NCBI GenBank assembly: GCA_010014835.2
Contig: JAAAKB020220175.1
Span: 1-42,016, forward strand
DNA: 42,016 nt
DNA from: Apostichopus leukothele
Taxonomy: Eukaryota; Echinodermata; Holothuroidea; Aspidochirotida; Stichopodidae
Reading direction: 5' to 3'
Part shown: positions 1-12,300 of the stretch, piece by piece
Position numbering within the stretch: the first letter of the stretch is position 1
How the letters are laid out: every line of letters starts with the position of its first letter
The notes under the pieces: model-generated
Seen by the model: only the letters and a program-made list of their open reading frames with translations
What the model was told of the DNA's origin: nothing
The model's database searches: none
Position numbers and translations under genes: made by a program

Positions 1-500
1 CCTACATAATTGCCCTCTTTGCAAAGTACACAGTAGAAAATGTAAATAACATTAAGAGAATCACAAGAGAGGGAAGGGGGTCTTAGACTGTAGTCAACAT
101 TAGGAATTTTGACCACGGTGCCTGCATGGGGTAATATGGGGCATATTTGGCATCGAGGTTTACCGCAACGGAAATTGCCTGCGGAGGTGGAAACTGAGTG
201 AGGGAGTCTGGAGGAAGTGAGTAGATATCTAAGGTTGGGGGGTTGACGAAATGCTAGCATGGGTGGTACCTTAAACGTTTCTCCTGTATACAGACTGATC
301 GTCTTGGAATACAGCAAATTCCTGTTTGATGGAGCGAATAAAGGATTTGATGAGGGGATTGTAACTGGTAACAAACGGAATGCGGGTGTTGGGACTTTTA
401 GACTTCAATAAGTCCTCGCGGCTCAACTTGTCGGCCCTGGAAATACCGTCTTATTAAGTGAAGGGGGTATCCGACGTTCAAGAAATAACCAGTTAAAATG
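1..500 (-). pseudogene. Penelope-like retroelement fragment (RT end, Cys linker, start of GIY-YIG)
   Basis: Three minus-strand reading frames carry parts of one Penelope-like polyprotein in the right order. Around 500-447 there is a GYPLHLIRR stretch. From 450 to about 280 there is SRADKL followed by RIPFVTSYNPLIKSFI, the usual RT-distal segment. From 260 down to position 1 an uninterrupted frame reads LAFRQPPNLRYLLTS, then the cysteine linker CGKPRCQICP, then LSCDSLNVIYIFYCVLC and NYVG, which is the start of the GIY-YIG endonuclease. At least two frame changes separate the pieces, so this is a decayed copy. It continues off the left edge. These elements are autonomous retrotransposons of many animals. 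Confidence 0.85.
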
Positions 501-612
501 GATACCTGGTGTTGAAAATCACGTGGTTTGGAGAAAATGCGTTTCAGTCTAAGGCATACTTAGACTAAGGCATACTTACACACACTTACACCCATATGGA
601 ATTCCGACCTTC

Positions 613-1108
613 CTTAACGGTTTGGAACCTCTGGACATACAATCAGCGTCCATAGCCTAGTGGTTAGGGTATCCGCGTACAAAGCGGGAGGCCCGGGTTC
701 CAATCCCGGTGGAGGCTGTGGACGCTGATTGTATGTCCAGAGGTTCGAACTTCGAAACCTGTAAAGAAGGTCGTAATGCCACTGAAGGCGTTTGTCACCT
801 GTATCGAACAATACTAGTTGTTTTTGGTGACATATTTTGCCTTACTCTAGAGATCGAACATGATGCTAACCAACTCGAAATCATTTGTGATTCCTAAAGC
901 CGGATCTCGAAAGAGATACTTTGTACAGATTTTGTTAAATGAAATGGAGATAAACGACAAAAGCAAATGAATATAAATATATAATTGAAATCGTAGTAAG
1001 TTGGAAAACCTAGAACAGTGAAACCCGGGCCTCCCGCTTTGCATACGGACACCCTAACCACTAGGCTGTGAACGCTGATTTTATGTCCAGAGGTTCCAAA
1101 CCGTTAAG
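613..1108. repeat. Foldback repeat with tRNA-like arms
   Basis: Positions 613-698 and 1023-1108 are inverted copies of each other, about 86 bp long with roughly 90 percent identity by eye, separated by about 324 bp. Each arm contains the tRNA-like 5' half. A second, nested inverted repeat (628-657 with 714-743, 29 of 30 positions paired) brackets the tRNA-like core of the left copy. Confidence 0.8.
646..716 (+). tRNA. tRNA-like cloverleaf, 71 nt; pseudogene or SINE-type head
   Basis: The sequence folds as a tRNA. The acceptor arms GCGTCCA and TGGAGGC pair at 6 of 7 positions. A D-arm surrounds AGTGGTT (box A-like TAGCCTAGTGG). A 5-bp anticodon stem TCCGC/GCGGG encloses loop GTACAAA, and the T-arm is CCGGG-TTCCAAT-CCCGG (box B-like). 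The implied anticodon, ACA, would read a Cys codon but is not the normal tRNA-Cys anticodon. TTCC replaces the usual TTCG/TTCA, and one acceptor pair and one D-stem pair mismatch. I infer a tRNA-derived repeat rather than a working tRNA gene. Confidence 0.55.
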
Positions 1109-1109
1109 T

Positions 1110-3239
1110 CTTTTGGGTAGCTTTTAGAGCATTGACATGTAGACAAATTTATCTTAATGTAGTCTTTAAATGACTGAAAAATCACTCAAATTAAGATCAG
1201 TGGTATCATATATTTTTATCTCCACAATCTGTACACAATTTCCAAAGTTCACTTCGCAGTAATAAACCAACAATGATGTGACACTGCATCTTGTTTACTA
1301 AAGATAGAAATTATCAAGAAGACAACATTGCAAGCACCTGTTAAAAGTGGAAGTGACTATTTCTGACAGTTTACATACTTATTTGTGGTTCATTTCATTT
1401 ATTTGTGTGCATTGATATCTATACACCAAACTGTACATCTTTGAACATAAACTACAATTGACACTCAATTTCTCAGATATTATGTCTTTAACTTGGTTAT
1501 ATTGCTTTTCCCAAATTGTACAGCACCCAGTACTTGTTTGAGGCACATGTAAGCCTGCTGAAGGTGGAAAGCAACATTACTTTCTATTTAAATGTTTGGC
1601 AACCTACATAATTTTACATGATACTGCTACAAAGAGCAAAACATGAAAAAGAGAGGCTACTTAACACTTGTTTCACACATCAAGACATTTTACATGATTC
1701 TGCTACGAAACTATTTTAGTTCTCAAGCAATTTACAACATTCTCTCTGGAAGTTACTAACGTAGGCACACCATTTCTGAACATAAGCTTTTTGGTACCTG
1801 TTGATTTTTGGAGGTATTTATGACCAAGACTGGCTTATCCCCCTACTGAGATTGGGACTCCCACATATCTATGGACATGAAAAGATATTACCTTCAAGGT
1901 TACTGAATAGTTGATAAGAATCATTTTAGTATCAAGGTATTACAATAGAACAGATAGTAACACAAATGTATCTACACTACGGATGAGGTACTAAAAGTAT
2001 CCAAGTAACATAACAAACCAGATTATAGCAACACAACTGTATGCTCGGCATGAGGCCCATGGTATGAATCTAAGAACTTAATGTAATTATTACTCAAACC
2101 AAAGTATTTGGTAGGAAATCTATGACTTCTTATTCACTTATTCAGCATCAATAGTTCAATGATGTTCCATGGAACAGTCATACTGTCATGTTCCCACATC
2201 ATGAACTATAGAAAATACACTATACATCCTTTCTTTACAATTCTTTTAAATTAACTTAGAAATGATACATCACTTTTTCTACATTTGTACAAGAATCCTC
2301 TTGGCTTGAGGCAAATAGATTATAGACTCTACAGAAAGCATGTTTATTTCAGGAAACAAAATACTCACAACATGCTGTACACCTAACGACACAGCTCACA
2401 TTTAACCCACCAAAAGCAATAATTGTTCGAGCATAGTTACAAAAATGTTGCATGGACAGCAAATAATTTAGGATGGACATCATACAGTGAGGGAAGGAAG
2501 GAGGAGGCTGTAAAGTTATGTACAAACATGACCATGCATAATGTTTCCATTACCTTCTCACACAATTTCTGTATGACTCAAACATAAGAGTAATACACAT
2601 GCATGATAGGACATAAGAACATACAGGCACTAATACTCAGTTTTCTTTTATGGAAATGGTACTGAAAAATATGCATTTTTCTCAAATTATGTACTATTAC
2701 TTATTATCCTACAATCTTCACATTTCTTGATTAACACAAATTTGCAGGAAACATAGAGATAAATTACCATGTTTACAAATTTTGACATCCAAAAGTATGT
2801 AAATCAGATTAGACAGAAGGATATTCTTGTGTATTTTTCATTAAATTTTGACATGTATGACTATGAAGATTAGGGTTAGTATACAACTGCTATATTGGAA
2901 ATGTTCAAACTAAACCAAATAAGACAGCATAAGTCAAATGTATTATGTAATGAAAGAGGCCTAAAGAATTCTTCCACTACTAAGCAAAATCATAAAACAC
3001 ATGCAACCTCCTCCATCAAAATATGCTCCAAGGGGAGAGCAAAGGAAGGGCTAGGATAGTGACAAGTAAGAAGAACCTTGCTGAGCTGAATCTGTTTCCG
3101 GTCATTGCACCCAAACATGAAACAAATCAAATAAATTAGTTCAATGTGACTGCATTCCTGGTGCTGATACAATCATGCAAGCCACAGTAGTCCAAAGTTG
3201 AAGCATTTCAGAATGATAGATCCCAGTGAAGATTGCAGA
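1110..3239. other. AT-rich stretch with no recognised gene; probable 3' UTR and flank
   Basis: No exon similar to the missing C-terminal part of spatacsin was found on the minus strand, and there is no long ORF on either strand. The TGACCT-type repeats found in most introns are absent here. That absence fits untranslated or flanking sequence rather than another intron, but is not proof. Confidence 0.5.
2343..2348 (-). promoter_or_regulatory. Candidate polyadenylation signal (AATAAA on minus strand)
   Basis: The plus strand reads TTTATT, which is AATAAA in gene orientation, about 0.9 kb beyond the stop of exon 24. A second one lies at 1398-1403. This hexamer is common by chance in AT-rich DNA, so the call is weak. 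It is listed only because it would define the 3' UTR if exon 24 is terminal. Confidence 0.25.
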
Positions 3240-3344
3240 CTATAAAGATGCCAACTTGTCCTTGCAGGCATTAGAGACTACTTCAAGACTGGCTTCATCC
3301 AACTCCTTCAAGAGTGTCAGTACAGCTGATAAGACATTTGAATT
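3240..3344 (-). CDS. SPG11: SPG11 window exon 24, terminal, ends at in-frame TAG
   Basis: The coding part is 105 nt, with acceptor TCTTTTCAG in phase 0. It encodes 34 residues (NSNVLSAVLTLLKELDEASL then EVVSNACKDKLASL) followed by TAG at 3242-3240. The human protein at this place continues DSPLLLVMEMYELCMFFRNY with a similar helical pattern and then roughly 850 more residues. I see no convincing GT donor between the acceptor and the stop. It is therefore either a true last exon of a shortened gene, an alternative terminal exon, or carries an assembly error. Confidence 0.75.
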   Translation of the reverse strand, partial: NSNVLSAVLTLLKELDEASLEVVSNACKDKLASL

Positions 3345-6300
3345 CTGAAAAGATCAAAAAAGAAATACTTGATATTTAACAGAGAACAGTTTTTACACAG
3401 CCAGCAGCAGGCTTAGTGATTCCTTATAAGTTTATACTGGAATAGTATTTAATACTGGAATAGTATTTTATACTGGAATAATATTTTTTACTGGAATGGT
3501 ATAAGTTTATACTTCTTAAGTCTCTGAAGAAGATCCTGCTAGGATCGAAACTTCAGGCCAACTTACTTTTACACATGTTAATAATGTATATGGAATCACC
3601 TGATCGTTAGAGTAACTGAAGAAAATGTGTCCTGAAGTCAAGTACCAGAACATCAGAAATGAGTTCCAGATAACTTGATCAATGCAAAGGTACTACCCTT
3701 CTGAATGTCGATGACAGAGTCATTAGTGGAAATGGAAAACCCTCTCAGCCACTAAAACACAAATGTCAACTCCTATGACAGTTAGTGACACTGCAAAGCC
3801 ATTTATCATAGAAGTAATTGAGCAAGCTTACAATGTTTCCAGACTTTGACCTCTGTTGAATGACCTTCCATCAGTATCATATTTGGGCAAATATTTGGAC
3901 AATATCTGTCACTAAATGTAATTGTTATAATACCATGCAATAATAAGGGAAAACTGTAATAGGTTAAGATCAAGTGTTTTGTGTCAAATTAAATCACTGA
4001 GGTCTTTAATATTGAGAATGCAGCAGTTTAAAATTCTGATTAAACTTAGATACAAATCACATCTTAAACATCATCTTCAACCTGTACCAATTAAGTACTG
4101 TGAGAGTATGGATGTATGCCAAGATAGTGAGAGCAATGAAATATTATCCTGACATGGTGTAAACTTTCTGCAATTACTAATTAGGTTCTTAAAAATACAA
4201 ATCATTCACAATTTCATAACAATATCAATTAAAGTCTGACCAATTATGTGATTTCCTGTACTCCATGTCCTTGTACAAAATGTCTTGCTGGAAGTGTCAA
4301 AGCATATTACTGACCACATCCCTAACTAAGAAGAAAAGCTTTCAGGGATTGAATTCTGCTAGCCTTATACAACAATTGACTTGAAACAAATTAGAAGTCT
4401 CAACTTCAAAACATAATTTTCCAGCTACTGTATTTTTCAGGTTTTTAAAATCCCCCCCCCCCCTTGTCGACCTCAAATGACCTTCACAAAAACATAATGG
4501 GCTCTAGTACTCTTATATGATGTCATGCTATAACTTTCTAGAGTATAACCTCTGCTGAACCCAAATGACCAGTACTCTCTACCAAAAAACAAAAAGGGTT
4601 CTTGTACTCATTATAAGAAGCGATAGCCATATATACCAGCTACTGCAGTTTTTTATTCAGAATTATCATATTTAAATAGTGTTCAAGTTTTGACACCTGG
4701 TGACCTTAAATGAACCCTGACCTACATCAAATTGTGTACAAACTGTACAATACACAAGGCTATCATACCATGCATATGAGCTAATTTCATGTTCTGGTTC
4801 TGGAGATATAGCACATTTGATATGTTCACATTTTGCCCTTTGCTGACCAAAATGACCTTTGACGTCCACTGCAAACAATAGGGTTTGCTGAACTAATTAC
4901 AGGACAGGAACTGCAAAGGCGATCTTCCTGCAACTTCTACTTCTTGAGATATTGTGTGAACAAAGTTTTCAGGCATTGACCCATGCTGACCCTCAAATTG
5001 CCTTTGACCGATACCAACAACAATCCCAAACCAGTTCTACCTAAGGGGAACATACATACCAAATATGAAATGTACGCCAGTTATCCTTTGAAGTTAGAGC
5101 ATTTACGAGCAAGTGTCACAAAGACACACACCCCTCCACCATACCATAGATTCGTTCTGCCTTCAGCAAGGAATGAAAAGCAAGATATCTAAAACACAAA
5201 AATATCAAACCACAGCATAACTACATAAGACAAAATTTACCAAAACGATAGACATAAACCGGCTTCTGAGAAAGTACTTAGCAGATAACAAAAAACTCTC
5301 AGAAGTTACAAGAACAAATATCTTATTGTATACCTTATCAAATATGAAAAATCCTTTATGCACCAAGTTGATGGCACCAGACTCTATAGCTGCATGAATC
5401 AGTCTAAAGAGTTCATGAAGAGTCCAAGAATGCCACTGGAATGATGCAGCAGATGCCAGAGAAGATTTGAACTTTGACCTTCCTCTTTCATTGATAATGG
5501 TATAAAGCCATGTACACAGACAATCTAGGGGAGATGAATTCTGAAAACAAAATATAACCAGAAATGTGAACATGCATTCAGGTTTCAATGATAAAAAAAG
5601 TGCATCTTTTAGGAACCTAATATCTGAAGGTTCCTTCTTGAGATACCATACTTACAAGGTTTTCATAGATTGTTCCATTTCACTGAATAGAAGGACCATT
5701 GGAATCCACTATAAACAGTGTGGCTTTTGTACTCATTGTGATAAATCAGCAGTAAATCCCCACTAGAAATATCATGTTTACAGGTTTTCAGACTTTGACC
5801 TCTGACAATCTTAAATGATCTCATTAACCACTAAGAAAACGATAGGCTTACTCCTCTCAACAAACAATAGCATTCATCAATAACATTTGGTGCATTCAAA
5901 TACTAGATATGAGTTACTTCCAAGGTTCCTTTCTTGGGATACTATGTTTTTCACCTCTGATGAACTGAAATGATCTTTGACCTCCATTATGAACAGGATC
6001 CATCTACACAATATGGGGCATTTACATGCAAAGTTTGAGCTCCATCCAAGTTCCCCTCCTTGAGATATGGTTTTTACAAGGTTTTCACATTTGTCCTCTG
6101 CTGACCTCAAATGATCTTTGACCTCCACCATAAAAATGGCTACTTGAACTCAATATTGGGTATCCACCTACAATTAAGGGCATAATTTAACAATTTGAAT
6201 GAAATGGAAAGAAAACCAGGCACCTGGTAGCAGGAGGCCATAACTGCTAATATTGGTTGGCTTGATGCAATTGCATGCGAGAGAAGGGCGTTGAATGGCT

Positions 6301-9300
6301 GAGGTTGGGCATCACAGTGAAATATAATGCCAAAGAAATCCTCTGGAATGTCTTTTTCATCCAAATCTAGAAACCATTAAGTAGGCGAGAAATATTTTGA
6401 GTCATACAATCTATAAATCACTACATTTGCTTTTAGGTAGAATATCATGCTTTGCCCCACAGCTGTATGAGAATCATGACGCAAATTCAATGTCTCACTT
6501 GTACAGCATACTTAAACAACTTAAAGATGAAAACATTCTAATGAGTATTCACACTATTCAAGTAATTAACATAGTAATTGAACATATACACCAAAAGCAG
6601 TATTTCATACAGTTTCTTCACTCTCATTGCCTTACAATACCGTTTTAGTCCACCATAAAAATGAGAATACAACAACCAGAAAGACCGACAGCTGCATTGA
6701 CATTGTCACCTGATTGATGCCGAGATCAATTTGCCCAATACCGTCAGAATGAACAGTTCTGATTATTGATTATTTCTAGTTTTAAGTGAAAAATTCCTTC
6801 CTTTTTTAATTCACCAAAAGTCACAGTGTGCAAGGTCTACATATTCTTACATAGTAATGACAGAAAGTATAATGACTACAGCTGTGGAAGTATTAGAAAG
6901 AAACAGCATCTGTTGCATAAACCTATCTAGGAGGACTACATCTTAAATATGTAGTAAACAATGCATGAGAAGGATACCTTTTGGTACCGTATCAGCATCA
7001 TCATTACCAACATCAGTGTCATCAACAAACTGATCCTCAGAGGTTACCTCTTCATCTGACAGGTTATCAGAAACAGAGAACTCTTGGGTTTTTGTGTGTT
7101 GATCTATCGAGAAAAAAAAAGGGATTACATATATGTGAAGCAAACAAATGATGCCAAGAATCCCACCAGCTTAATATCAATGCAACCCATCTTATTATTG
7201 CTGTGTTAAACCCACAATTCATCATTTACTCAGCATGTAATATTTTGAGCAAGTGCTGTTCACTCTAGCATGAGTTTGGTTCATATTCATAGCATAACTG
7301 ATATTAATGTACTGTAGCATGATTGCTTAATGCTGTTGCCTATCTGCTATTCATCACAACATTTTTTCACATTAACTAATTTCTGGAATTGGCAAACAAA
7401 CTTACCGTCTGTTTTGGGCAGAACCCCAGATTTGGCATAAAATTTAGCTCTGATGTTTTTTGTGGCCCTTAGCTGCTCATGATTCTCTGCCATTTGTTCT
7501 GGTTTGGAAGAAGCTGGTCCAAATTTCATGTTCTCAAATGCACTGCTTAGATGATCTCTTAAAGCTGAGATTGTAAAGTTCTTGAGAAGCTCAAGAATCT
7601 AGAGACAAATACAAATAAAATGTTAAGTAGCATTTTAATAAGAGGAATACAATTATTTTCAAGATTCCCTGTGGGTTTGTTGACAAATCAAACTCAACCA
7701 GTCAGACTGCAACCACTGGTATAACACAGGAAATTGTGATTACTAGAAGATGAAGATCAGCTGTTAGGGAACAATGATAAAAGGTCATTATAAGTGGGCA
7801 CGGAACGTTTTTGCCCGACAGCCCCTTAGATCCCTAAGAAACTATGACAGAGAGCACCTTGAAAGCATTCTTGTCAATGCCAACTGTAAATAAATCACAC
7901 ATGCATGTCCTTGCGGCTGCATGATACTTTTGTATATTAACAAGAGTATGATAGACTAGAAAATGTCAGATAAACCTTGGTTAGTCTAATGGCACCTGGT
8001 ATCACAGAAAGGCCTGTGAATCATGAGAGGTCATGACAATTTTATTTTCATCTGTGATACTGGTAAACAATGAATATCTATTTGGAAGTACTGTTGGATT
8101 GTTTATACGTGAATACAAACATATTAAATATCTTGCTTTCATAGGAAACCAGTAGATAATTGAGATAATAACAGGTTGTACAACCAGGGATCTGTTCCAT
8201 TCAATGCGATATTCTGTGGGTCAGGAATTTGGAAAAATCACTTTTTCTCATTTTTCGTACAACCAAATTCTTGGCACATCGGTATTTTCATAGTAGTGAT
8301 AGCATGGGTATAGCATATGCTCAGCTGTGTTTACAAAACAAAATGAACGCATGACAGCACACTACAAGAGTTATGAATAATTCATGAGTCTGTTCCATAG
8401 AATTGGTCATTAAAACTGATAACGAATTTGCATCAAATCTGCAATCGTTACTTAAGAATATGGATTCTGTGTTACCAGTGTGGCATTTTTATATCATTTT
8501 GGATCTCACAACAACATAACCACGTAGATTATTCTTTTAATATTTGTGAAATTTTGGTTAGAAGGAATGCAAGACATGCTGTTCTAATTTTAAGAGAATT
8601 TATTGGAATTCTGTGCTTCATGAAAATACTATCTCTTGGAAATCAGGTGCAGTAAGTTTAACTTTCTTTTCTACAATTTTTCTGTCTGTTTCATAATGGG
8701 ATACTCCCAAATATCTTTCACGTTTTTCATTATAACACTAGATTTCATGAGTACAATACTCATTCTTATAATATGTTACAAAACATCTATGTCCAGGAGA
8801 CCAGGACTCATGTGTATCATTCTCAAGTAAGATGTTTTGCTGTCTTCCTTTGAAATTCTTTCAGTGAAAACGTTAGAAATAGAAAATCAATTTCATCTCA
8901 TAAGAGAAAACTTAAGTATTATCTAGCTAAAGAATACTAACAAATAATATTTGTATAGTTCTGCCTTATTATGAGCATTGAATTAACTTTCTGTTTGGTT
9001 CTGATAAACTCTAAAGTGTTTTATCCCCTGTGGTTTGTGTGTTTTACTTTTCTCCTTTTAAATGTTGGAATTTTGGGTTTTACTTTGTAAGCGACCACAC
9101 TCGAAAAGTTCTCTTATTTCTGGTCCAGCTGCCTGATTGTTATATAACTATGTATTAACAACTGGAAATGCTTGTAATTTAATGGTAGAAATAAAGAAAA
9201 CTTGTTTAGGAATACTAGCAGACAAAACATACCTGAGTTCGGGAATACTGATGGATTTGTGCAAAGCAGGTAAATGGGAGCCACTGATTTTTCTCTGCAC

Positions 9301-12300
9301 ACTGCTTAAGATAAACAGTAGAGTATGGAAGGTTGTGTCGCTGACAGAACAAAACAGCTAAACTCCAGACCTCAGATGCTTCCCATGAAGTACTGTAATC
9401 ATAAACCAGAAGCCAACAGACATTTAAGAGAACATTTAAGTAACATCGTACACACTTTGACCTCAAATGACCTTTGATATCTACAGCTAAAAATAGAGTT
9501 CAGTAACTCACATAGGTGACTGACACACTATGTAAACATTTTATCCAGACTTCACTTGTTGTCTGAGTTGTCATATATAGAAAGTTTCAAGACTTTGACC
9601 TCTGGGCACCTCAATGGACCATTGTCCTCAACAAAATAACACGTTTCATGTATTTAATAAGTTAATAAGTTTCTGTTTTACAAAGATTTTCCGACTTTGA
9701 CCTTTCGAACCTCAAACGACTTTCGACCCTCTACAACAAACAACAAGAGGGCAATCTATGGAGATCTCATCTCCTTCATAATGGAAGTGATTGATCTCAA
9801 TTGACCTTTGTCCTCGAACGAAAACACCACCAGAAAGCCAGTTGGCTTTGTGATTCCTTGCCATATTATTTCAAATAACTATCTAATCTAGAGCAAGTGA
9901 GTTAAAATTATCCAAGATTTAAATAACAACCAGAAAAGATCACATATTTCCAGCTCTTAAATGTGGCACTTCCTTGTGGGCAACAACCATTTCATTCACT
10001 GATAAGGATAGAATTTGTTTAAATTCCAAAATGTTTCAACATCCAGAAAAAATTGGATTTTTAATGAACCAGAGCTCACACATGTATTAATAAAATCAGT
10101 TCTGCTACCTTGTAACTTTCCCTTTAATAATTGTTTTTAATGAACCAGAGCTCACACATGTATTAATAAAATCAGTTCTGCTACCTTGTAACTATCCCTT
10201 TAATAATTGTTTTTAATGAACCAGAGCTCACACATGTATCATGCTCTACAAGGCATTGTTTATACACTGTGAAATATTTTTCACAACTTAGCCAAGCAAA
10301 AGACATCTAGTATAAATCATAGAAAATATGGCCAATTTTGAGATAAGCTATTGACCCATTAAGTCAATTCTTCTGCTATTTGAGATAACCTGCTGACTCG
10401 GTGAAGCTCAGAGAGTAAAAACTGATAAGGGCCTGCTGATTGTCTTACAGTGAATGTGTTAAATACTATTATGAGATTGAAGCACATTTCATTTCCTGGA
10501 TGACTGTATGTTTCGTTGATTATCTATAGAGCACCTTCACAGTACTAAAACTGAATTTTACCAAACTATTTTCACCAGAAGAAAATCAAATCATTTTAAG
10601 TTAAGTGTAGTTTTAATTTTGGAGTTATCATGTTAAAAGGTTTTCAGACTTTGACACTTGTTAACCTCATTAAATTTGACCTCTACAAATTTCCATAGGG
10701 TTCTTGCATTCACCAAGCTGGATCTGCATATTAATCTACATACTAAGTATAAAGTTGAAGAAAGATGTTCTTCTTGAATTATCTTGTTAACTTTCAATAG
10801 AGTTCCTCTACTCAATACGGGACATCAACTTGCCAAGCATGAGATTCATTGAAGCTTCTCTTCTTGAGATATCATGTTTTCAATGTTTCCACATTTTGAC
10901 CTCTGGTGACCTATTATGACCTTTGAACCCAGCTAGTGGCTGATAACTCACTATGTTGCACGTACATGCCAAGTTTTAAGTCCATCCAACTTTAGAATAT
11001 TGAGTTTTCATGTTTACAATGTTTCCACAGTTTGACCTCTGGTAACCTAGTGTGAGTTTGATCCCAGCCAAAATCAATAGTAGCCGAGAACTCAATATGG
11101 TGCATCTACATACAACGTTTGAAGTCCATCCACCTTAAGAGTATTGATTTATCGTGTTTACAAGCCACGGCTTCACATACACACAGATACACTCTGCATC
11201 ATGACCAGAATAATTCTTTTTGCTATCAGCAAAGCAAAAAAGATCTGTATCATTTTTAAATTTGTCTCATCACTCTCTACATATCGTGTGGTGTAAAGCC
11301 TTATGTTAACAAGCAGCAAATGGCTAATACATGGCGACACACCTTTTTGCTCACACACACACACACCCACCCACACACAAACATCCTTACATTTCTGATG
11401 TGGGTTGAAGTACAATATCTCATCTCCCTATACATTACATGTAGGGAGATGAGATAAATAGGTTCTTGGAATTACCAAGGTTGATCCACATTCAAAGTAT
11501 TAAATGCATCCAAGTTTTCTTTAGAAATTATCAACTTTATAAAGGTTTTCAGCCTCACAGGACCTTTGCCCTCTACAATAAACAATACTTGCACTCACTT
11601 AGGTGGATCCACACACCCAAGTCTGAGGTTAAACCAGTTTTCATGTCACTGTCAATGTCTTTGAGCTACAAGTGTATCAATATTAACAACTTGTGCTAAA
11701 CCAGAAATAAGGGAATCCATGCCAAATGTTACATGAGAACAACACATGTTACATGTTGTATGCAACACCACACACAAGATTTTAACATTTGCCCTCAAAT
11801 GTTTTGACCTTCATAGCTAGCAACAAGGGTCTGGTACTCTATGAGGAGAACCTACAAACTAATACCTTCATAGAACTTATAGGGAAGCTTTTCTTTTTCC
11901 AAAATAGAGAAAGTTGGTGTACATCCTTGTGATATAATCAGCACAATTGTGCAAAATTAGGTGACTCTCTTAAATATGCATGATTTAAGCAATAGCACTT
12001 ATTGAGTAATGACACATATGATACAGGCAACTCAGTCACAGAAAAATGAAACTTTGTCTGCGGGAAAGAATCTGGACAGATTTCTTTCTGTTTGGTTGAC
12101 TGAATGAAAGAAGAAGTAAATCAATATAATCATGGTTTTGGGTGTTGGTTAATTTGAAACATTCACTGGATACAGTCTAGCCAAATTATTCAGCTGGATA
12201 ATGTAAAACTATCTGGTTCCAGCAGAATTTGCAAAAGATCCAGCTGAATCTGACTCAACAGTAGTGCATACAAGCACTTCTACTTTTCTTAGTAGGATGT

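Noticed and set aside
646-716. Functional tRNA-Cys gene
   Set aside because: The anticodon would be ACA rather than GCA, the T-loop has a C at the usual purine, the acceptor and D stems each have a mismatch, and the core is embedded in repeats.
3240-3344. Hidden donor inside exon 24 (for example GAA|GTAGTC) leading to further exons
   Set aside because: The GT contexts are weak and no matching downstream coding exon was found in 1-3239, so I kept the stop as the end; it cannot be excluded that the next exon is off-window.
8428-8830. Plus-strand ORFs with hydrophobic stretches, a possible small membrane protein
   Set aside because: Low-complexity AT-rich codons, two overlapping frames and no homologue recognised; they lie in an intron and look like chance.
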